Made by a program: the position numbers and the translations under genes
Shown here: piece by piece, positions 6,181-10,343 of the stretch
Layout: the number at the start of each line of letters is the position of its first letter
Position numbering within the stretch: the first letter of the stretch is position 1
The notes under the pieces: generated by a model
The model's input: the letters and a program-made list of their open reading frames with translations, nothing else
Told to the model about the DNA's origin: nothing
Database searches by the model: none
Assembly (NCBI GenBank): GCA_947174985.1
Contig: CAMWLB010000086.1
Coordinates: forward strand, 1 to 10,343
Direction of reading: 5' to 3'
Origin: an uncultured Lachnospiraceae bacterium
GTDB taxonomy: Bacteria; Bacillota; Clostridia; Lachnospirales; Lachnospiraceae
Length of the DNA: 10,343 nt

Positions 6181-7587
6181 ATGGGCGGTTTTTTTGGCGT
6201 AGCTTCACAGCAGGACTGTGTGTTTGATTTATTTTTCGGCATCGATTACCACTCTCACTTGGGAACAAGGCGGGGCGGTATGGCTGTTTATGGGGAAGAC
6301 GGTTTTAACCGTTCCATCCACAATATTGAAAATGCTCCTTTTCGGACAAAATTTGACAAAGATATCCATGAGATGAAAGGCTTTCTGGGCATCGGCTGCA
6401 TCTCCGACTATGAGCCGCAACCGCTTATCGTGCGCTCCCACCATGGCACCTATGCCCTTACCACAGTGAGCAAGATTAACAACGTGGAAGAGTTGACGCG
6501 CAAGCTGTTTGACAACGGACACTCCCACTTTCTGGAAATGAGCGGCGGCGATATCAATGCGACAGAGCTTGTGGCTTCCCTGATTAATCAGAAAGAAAAC
6601 CTGATAGACGGAATCACTTACGCTTTGGAAGAAATAGACGGCTCCCTCTCCCTGCTGCTGATGAATCAGAACGGCATCTATGCGGCGCGCGACAAGTACG
6701 GCAGAACCCCTATCTCCATCGGGCGCAAGGAAAATGCTTTCTGCGCTGCCTTTGAAAATTTTGCCTACCGGAATCTGGGCTATACCGACTATAAAGAGCT
6801 TGGCGCAGGCGAGGTTGTGGTCATAACGCCCAAAAACTGCATCACGCTGGTCAATCCCAATCCCAATATGAAAATCTGTACCTTTTTGTGGGTATACTAC
6901 GGCTATCCGTCCAGCTCCTATGAGGGCGTCAGCGTGGAACAGATGCGCTATCACTGCGGTGCAAAAATGGCGCAGCGGGACAATGTAAAGCCTGACATTG
7001 TGGCAGGCGTGCCCGACTCCGGCATCGCACATGCCATCGGCTATGCCAACGAATCCGGAATTCCTTTTTCCAGACCCTTTATCAAATATACCCCTACCTG
7101 GCCGCGCTCCTTTATGCCGACCATACAAAGCCAGCGCAATTTGATTGCCAAAATGAAGCTGCTTGCGGTGGATGACCTGATTCGTGATAAAAGCCTTTTG
7201 CTTATCGACGACTCCATTGTAAGGGGAACGCAGCTTCGGGAAACCACCGAATTTCTGTACCAGAGCGGTGCAAAAGAAGTACATATCCGTCCCGCATGCC
7301 CGCCTCTGCTCTACGGCTGTAAATACTTAAATTTTTCACGTTCCTCCTCAGAGATGGATTTAATTACCAGACGTGTCATTGCAAGGCTGGAAAACGACAA
7401 TGTGACGGACGAAATTTTAAAAGAATATGCCGACCCTGACTCAGAAAAGCATGAGCGCATGGTAGAAGAAATCCGCAAGGAGCTAAACTTTACCTCCCTT
7501 CGCTTCAACAGGCTGGATGACATGCTGGATGCCGTCGGCATCGATAAATGCAAACTCTGCACCTACTGCTGGGACGGCAGGGAATAA
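6181..7587 (+). CDS. PurF-like amidophosphoribosyltransferase paralogue with inactive glutaminase site
   Basis: The 468-residue protein has the two-domain plan of glutamine-PRPP amidotransferase: an N-terminal Ntn-type glutaminase domain (about 1-230) and a phosphoribosyltransferase domain (about 255-400). The PRPP loop LLLIDDSIVRGTQ (339-351) is intact, and V277-P-D-S-G-I282 matches the family's VPDSG motif. Cysteines at 233, 373 or 380, and 457/460/463 (CKLCTYC) sit where Fe-S ligands lie in Bacillus-type PurF. The N-terminus, however, reads MGGFFGVA where an active enzyme has MCGIFGI: the nucleophile Cys is Gly2. The HRGQE motif reads TRRGG (29-33), and the HNGN-type glutamine loop reads SKINN (97-101). 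It therefore should not use glutamine; ammonia use, a regulatory role or another PRPP reaction are possible. It stands alone, with no other purine genes nearby. The ATG has only a weak upstream AGGG. Family assignment is firm; function is inferred. Confidence 0.88.
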   Translation: MGGFFGVASQQDCVFDLFFGIDYHSHLGTRRGGMAVYGEDGFNRSIHNIENAPFRTKFDKDIHEMKGFLGIGCISDYEPQPLIVRSHHGTYALTTVSKINNVEELTRKLFDNGHSHFLEMSGGDINATELVASLINQKENLIDGITYALEEIDGSLSLLLMNQNGIYAARDKYGRTPISIGRKENAFCAAFENFAYRNLGYTDYKELGAGEVVVITPKNCITLVNPNPNMKICTFLWVYYGYPSSSYEGVSVEQMRYHCGAKMAQRDNVKPDIVAGVPDSGIAHAIGYANESGIPFSRPFIKYTPTWPRSFMPTIQSQRNLIAKMKLLAVDDLIRDKSLLLIDDSIVRGTQLRETTEFLYQSGAKEVHIRPACPPLLYGCKYLNFSRSSSEMDLITRRVIARLENDNVTDEILKEYADPDSEKHERMVEEIRKELNFTSLRFNRLDDMLDAVGIDKCKLCTYCWDGRE

Positions 7588-7600
7588 ACAACAGTAAAGG

Positions 7601-7639
7601 AAAGCGGCTGTGAGAGCTTACTCTTCACAGCCGCTTTTT
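7601..7639. terminator. Bidirectional rho-independent terminator
   Basis: AAAGCGGCTGTGA (7601-7613) pairs perfectly with TCACAGCCGCTTT (7625-7637), a 13-bp stem with an 11-nt loop, followed by further T on the plus strand (TTTTT at 7635-7639). On the minus strand the tail is TTTCCTTT. It begins 14 bp after the PurF-like stop codon. The right arm doubles as the last codons (S-G-C-E-E) of the opposing metalloprotease gene, and that gene's stop lies in the loop. Confidence 0.88.
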
Positions 7640-8784
7640 ACATCCAGATAATATTGTAACAAAAGCTTTACCACACGATTGTAGCTTATCATGCCATCCT
7701 CCACACCGTTCAACTTCAGGGAAGCCTCCGTAAAGCTGTCCGATGCTGCCTCCACGATTTCCGTATCTATCAGCGCTTCCTCGTTGATTCTGTCCCAATC
7801 CTCCTGCTTCACAAAAATATTGTCCGCATGTACCTGTGGCAGAATTGCTTCCTCCTGCCGATAACGCTCTAAATCGCCTCCGACTGCATCATAAAAATCA
7901 TTGTCCAGATAATATAACACGCTCAGATAGCCGCTGTACTGGAAAACCAAATCATCAGAAGAAACACACGCCAGAAATCCGATAAAGTTTGCCTCGTCCT
8001 CGTAGATATAGCCCTTCAAATGCGCAAGCTCATGACACAGGGTTGCCGGTTTATTCATAAGATACATCACATCATTGTAATTGGCTTCCATGGAAAACGG
8101 AAAATAATAGCCCTGCATATACTGCTGGCACATAAAGTCCGAAAACAAAAGCGGCTTCGGGCGTGGGTAAAAACCGCTCAGACCGTCGTATTTCTCCCCC
8201 AGCGCCTGCATAATGCGGATAGCCTCCTGCTCCATATCCCCCCGGTAAATGATATCCCCATTTTCGTCCCGTTCCATCTGCCCGCATAGTTCATTACACC
8301 GACACACCACAAAATTCCTGACAATAAGCAGTTCCTCCAAATCATAGGAGTCCCTCCCCATACCGCTGAAATACCGGTTGTTAAAGGTATTGCCGTGGTA
8401 CAGCAGAGTGCAGTTCAATGTCATAATCAGGCAGACACCTAAAAAAATCCATGCATATATTTTGTAAAAAATACCTGCCCCCATAAACAGCCGTTTTTTT
8501 TCTCGCCTGCGGTACGCAGGTATCAGTATACAGGCAAAAAGCACAAGCGCCAGCAAAATCGCGGCGACCGTCAGCAAAACGCCGAGGCAGAGCAGAATTT
8601 CCCCCACTGAAAAAGGAAACAGTCCGGAAAATCTTCCATAGGTGTTGACCCATATTGGAAAAACGTGTGCTATGTACCAGTCGCTGAAGCCAGAAAAGCA
8701 CCATGCCGCTATATTTAAAAGCACGACAAGCCCCGCAATCACACTGTATGTAATTTTCCTCCCCCTGCCTTTTGTGCTCTTCAA
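7618..8784 (-). CDS. DUF3810-like membrane zinc metalloprotease
   Basis: The 388-residue protein has three likely transmembrane helices (about 11-31, 62-89 and 104-128), followed by a large domain with the zinc-protease motif C250-H-E-L-A-H255 and, closely after it, YIYEDEANFIGF (260-270). His251 and His255 would bind zinc, Glu252 would be the catalytic base, and Glu262 or Glu264 the probable third ligand. This matches the DUF3810 (PF12725) arrangement of N-terminal membrane helices and an HExxH...EDEAN signature. The protease domain probably faces outside; the substrate is unknown. The start is a TTG (8782-8784) preceded by GGGAAGGCGG; the next Met in frame is residue 101, which would lose two membrane helices, so TTG is favoured. 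It is divergent from the L,D-transpeptidase, and both are envelope proteins, but a shared role is only a suggestion. Its 3' end overlaps the bidirectional terminator. Confidence 0.85.
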   Translation of the reverse strand: MKSTKGRGRKITYSVIAGLVVLLNIAAWCFSGFSDWYIAHVFPIWVNTYGRFSGLFPFSVGEILLCLGVLLTVAAILLALVLFACILIPAYRRREKKRLFMGAGIFYKIYAWIFLGVCLIMTLNCTLLYHGNTFNNRYFSGMGRDSYDLEELLIVRNFVVCRCNELCGQMERDENGDIIYRGDMEQEAIRIMQALGEKYDGLSGFYPRPKPLLFSDFMCQQYMQGYYFPFSMEANYNDVMYLMNKPATLCHELAHLKGYIYEDEANFIGFLACVSSDDLVFQYSGYLSVLYYLDNDFYDAVGGDLERYRQEEAILPQVHADNIFVKQEDWDRINEEALIDTEIVEAASDSFTEASLKLNGVEDGMISYNRVVKLLLQYYLDVKSGCEE

Positions 8785-8869
8785 ATAACCGCCTTCCCTT
8801 CTTTACTATATCGGAGACAATCCGGTAAATTTCTTTCCTCTCGCGCAAATATACTATCCCACTGACATC

Positions 8870-8878
8870 AGTATAACA
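8870..8878 (-). promoter_or_regulatory. Possible extended -10 promoter of the metalloprotease gene
   Basis: The minus strand reads TGTTATACT (plus 8870-8878), an extended -10 of the form TGnTATACT, about 85 bp before the TTG start. No good -35 lies 17 bp upstream, as is common for extended -10 promoters. Confidence 0.4.
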
Positions 8879-8958
8879 CCTTATTCCCACAAAATCACTG
8901 TAAGATATATGGAAATTTTGACAAAAACCTTAAGATTTCTTTAATGTCCTTTTTCCTC

Positions 8959-8987
8959 TTGTCAGATAATCTTTTCCCCTTTATAAT
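8959..8987 (+). promoter_or_regulatory. Promoter of the L,D-transpeptidase gene
   Basis: TTGTCA (8959-8964), exactly 17 bp of spacer and a perfect TATAAT (8982-8987) predict a start near 8994 and a leader of about 39 nt. A TTGACA at 8918-8923 lies further upstream but has no matching -10. Confidence 0.75.
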
Positions 8988-9032
8988 ACATAATACAAAT
9001 GAGAAAATGCTTGAAACAGGAGATAATGTGTC

Positions 9033-9863
9033 ATGTTAAAGAGTAAATACAGTATGGGAAAATGCAGAGCTTTATTGATTGGTATATTATTATTCACGGG
9101 CTTGCTGTTTTTTGCAACAGACTATGCAAATGCAGCAGAATTGCCCAATCCGCAGCTTGAGGACATTGCCGTCGATACCAGACCGGATTATGTCATTTAT
9201 GTAAACACTGCCTTAAACTATATCACCGTCAGGCAGCAAAATGCAGACGGCACTCTGACGCCTGTAAAAGCAATGGTCTGCTCCTGCGGGCGCGAAGGAC
9301 ACCGCACCCCTCAGGGCACTTTCCATACCTCTGCTTATTATGAATGGCGCATCATGGTAGATAATACATATGGTCAGTATGCCGTGCGCTTTAACAACCA
9401 AATCCTTTTCCATTCCGTTCCTTATGTGGAAGCTTCTCCTGATACTCTGGAATGGGAAGAATACAACAAGCTGGGCGAAAACGCTTCTTTGGGCTGCGTC
9501 AGGTTATCCGTTGCCGATTCCAAATGGATTTACGACAACTGCAAGCCCGGCACAACGGTAGTTGTATATGCTGACAGCGAAGAGGTCTGTGAACTTGAGA
9601 TACCTGAACCCATAAAAATAGATGAAGATTCCCCTTATAAAAACTGGGATCCGACAGATACCAACATCAACAATCCCTGGCTTGCGGAAGCAGATGGATA
9701 TATTCCTTTTTCCGGCACTATCGACGAATTTGATTATATCGCATATGCGGACAGGTACCCCGATTTAATGGAAGCCTTCGGATACGATAAAACAGCATTG
9801 TACAATCACTACGTCACTCTCGGAATCGGGGAGCGGAGAATTATAGATTCTTGCTATGAATAA
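9033..9863 (+). CDS. Secreted L,D-transpeptidase (YkuD domain) with C-terminal YPDL/HY repeat unit
   Basis: The 276-residue protein starts with a signal peptide: a basic head (KSKYSMGKCR), a hydrophobic core (LLIGILLFTGLLFF) and a likely cleavage after ANA (residue 34). A YkuD catalytic domain follows (about 50-180), with PDYVIYVNTALNYITVR, the glycine-bearing HRTPQGTFHT (90-99), His127 (FHSVP) and the catalytic signature S152-L-G-C-V-R-L158 with nucleophile Cys155. It should form or exchange 3-3 crosslinks in peptidoglycan, or attach proteins to it, outside the membrane. After a Pro/Asp-rich linker, residues 230-268 (FDYIAYADRYPDL...FGYDKTALYNHYVTLGIGERR) form one copy of a short unit that I associate with surface proteins of Clostridia; its role is not known to me. 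AGGAG (9018-9022) lies 10 nt before the ATG. The gene has its own promoter and terminator, so it is monocistronic. Confidence 0.92.
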   Translation: MLKSKYSMGKCRALLIGILLFTGLLFFATDYANAAELPNPQLEDIAVDTRPDYVIYVNTALNYITVRQQNADGTLTPVKAMVCSCGREGHRTPQGTFHTSAYYEWRIMVDNTYGQYAVRFNNQILFHSVPYVEASPDTLEWEEYNKLGENASLGCVRLSVADSKWIYDNCKPGTTVVVYADSEEVCELEIPEPIKIDEDSPYKNWDPTDTNINNPWLAEADGYIPFSGTIDEFDYIAYADRYPDLMEAFGYDKTALYNHYVTLGIGERRIIDSCYE

Positions 9864-9877
9864 GTTAATTTACAGCC

Positions 9878-9925
9878 AAAAATGGAAGAGCAACTGCAGC
9901 TATCTGCGGTTTCCCTTCCATTTTT
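9878..9925 (+). terminator. Rho-independent terminator of the L,D-transpeptidase gene
   Basis: AAAAATGGAAG (9878-9888) pairs with CTTCCATTTTT (9915-9925). Inside it AACTGCAG (9892-9899) pairs with CTGCGGTT (9904-9911, one G-T pair) around a 4-nt CTAT loop. The outer stem ends in five T on the plus strand, 14 bp after the stop codon. Confidence 0.85.
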
Positions 9926-10292
9926 CGCTCTATATCTATGTAACCTGAAAGCATATATTCAATGCCAATTCTTATGTATCTTCCATTTACTGTTTTCCTA
10001 TATTAATCAGTAACCGTATCCCCTGTATCTTACCCCTACTGTCAGTAGTGCTATCATGTCGGTAATTGTAACCGCTTCCGTTGCTTCTCATTTTTATCCC
10101 CTACGTCAGCCTCACACCGCTTTCTCTTTCGTTTCTATTGTATCACAATTGTGAGAATGATTTTCTAAAAATGATATTCTCCCTATTCTGCATAATAGCA
10201 AACTGCTGTTTTATCAGTTTCTTTTTTCCAATCCCTCCTCGCTGATATATTTACTATTGTAATAATAAATTATCATGCCAGTGCAGGCAGTA
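9926..10292. other. Stretch without a convincing gene
   Basis: This AT-rich stretch lies between the terminator and the inverted repeat at the window edge. Besides a doubtful 34-codon minus-strand ORF (9987-10091), it holds a perfect 12-bp palindrome, TCACAATTGTGA (10143-10154), next to a minus-strand TACAAT (plus 10137-10142). I cannot find a -35 for that hexamer, so I do not call a promoter. No RNA gene is recognisable. Confidence 0.5.
9987..10091 (-). CDS. Doubtful small ORF, 34 codons
   Basis: An ATG at plus 10089-10091, preceded 6-7 nt upstream by AGGGG on the minus strand, opens a 34-residue frame: MRSNGSGYNYRHDSTTDSRG followed by KIQGIRLLINIGKQ. An in-frame TAG lies four codons upstream, so it is not the tail of an intact longer gene. 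I do not recognise the peptide. The ending (R...SR...GIRLL) faintly recalls the C-terminus of formylglycine-generating-enzyme-like domains, which would make it a gene remnant, but this is weak. It could equally be a chance ORF. Confidence 0.22.
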   Translation of the reverse strand: MRSNGSGYNYRHDSTTDSRGKIQGIRLLINIGKQ

Positions 10293-10340
10293 CAAGGGTC
10301 AGAGTTGTCAAATTCCATTTTTTGACAACTCTGACCCTTG
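10293..10340. repeat. Perfect 20-bp inverted repeat with 8-bp gap at the window edge
   Basis: The left arm (10293-10312, starting CAAGGGTCAGAGTTGTC) and the right arm (10321-10340, ending GACAACTCTGACCCTTG) are exact reverse complements around TTCCATTT. The match stops exactly at 20 bp on both outer sides. It is too far from any gene here to be an ordinary terminator (about 430 bp past the last stop), and no T-run follows. It may be a REP-like hairpin or the end of a mobile element whose body lies beyond the window. Confidence 0.8.
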
Positions 10341-10343
10341 AAT

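Noticed and set aside
6229..7284. A long (351-codon) minus-strand frame opposite the PurF-like gene
   Set aside because: The plus-strand frame carries clear PurF motifs along its whole length; the opposite frame shows no recognisable domain and is a shadow of its codon bias.
8381..8890. A 169-codon minus-strand frame overlapping the start of the metalloprotease gene
   Set aside because: The overlapping frame encodes the membrane helices and continues into the HELAH domain; this one has no domain and spans the likely promoter.
8918..8946. TTGACA at 8918 as the main promoter of the L,D-transpeptidase gene
   Set aside because: The hexamer 17 bp downstream, TTAATG, is a poor -10, while TTGTCA-17-TATAAT at 8959-8987 is clearly better.
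10137..10166. Minus-strand promoter using TACAAT beside the TCACAATTGTGA palindrome
   Set aside because: No -35-like hexamer lies at 16-18 bp spacing, and there is no extended -10 TG.
1..10343. CRISPR array, toxin-antitoxin pair, prophage or defence island
   Set aside because: No regularly spaced repeats, no paired small genes and no phage or known defence domains are visible on either strand.

Overview
The window looks like chromosomal DNA of a low-to-mid GC Firmicute, most likely a gut-type Clostridia/Lachnospiraceae member. This is inferred from strong AGGAGG-type ribosome binding sites, TTGACA/TATAAT promoters, tRNAs without an encoded CCA, and family resemblance of the proteins (a degenerate PurF-like protein, a DUF3810 membrane metalloprotease, a YkuD protein with a Y-x-YPDL-type tail). 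No taxonomic marker gene is present, so this stays an inference.

Layout, left to right. Bases 40-2546 (minus strand): a protein of unknown function with a conserved-looking TYPKRAAGLVKKGRA segment, a middle region that may be a beta-sandwich and an acidic helical tail; then a two-gene operon of a MarR-type regulator and a flavodoxin-like protein, read from a consensus promoter that carries the regulator's probable operator. Bases 2658-3608 (plus): a promoter, two different glycine tRNAs (TCC and GCC) and an SGNH/GDSL-type hydrolase ending in a hairpin. Bases 3614-5905 (minus): a GH36-like alpha-galactosidase, convergent with the hydrolase. Bases 6058-7639 (plus): a PurF-like phosphoribosyltransferase whose glutaminase nucleophile cysteine is replaced by glycine, ending in a strong bidirectional terminator. 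Bases 7618-8784 (minus): the DUF3810-like membrane metalloprotease, divergent from a secreted L,D-transpeptidase (9033-9863, plus) with its own promoter and terminator. The last ~420 bases hold no convincing gene, only one doubtful 34-codon ORF and, at the very edge, a perfect 20-bp inverted repeat that may be the end of a mobile or REP-like element.

The genes do not form one pathway. They are mostly single-gene or two-gene transcription units with housekeeping, cell-wall, sugar-use and stress/redox flavours. I see no CRISPR array, recognisable defence operon, phage module or transposase gene. The least explained items are the 40-1431 protein, with its odd start region, internal ribosome binding site and an N-terminal segment resembling the RRXRR module of IscB-type proteins; the glutaminase-dead PurF paralogue; and the terminal 20-bp inverted repeat.
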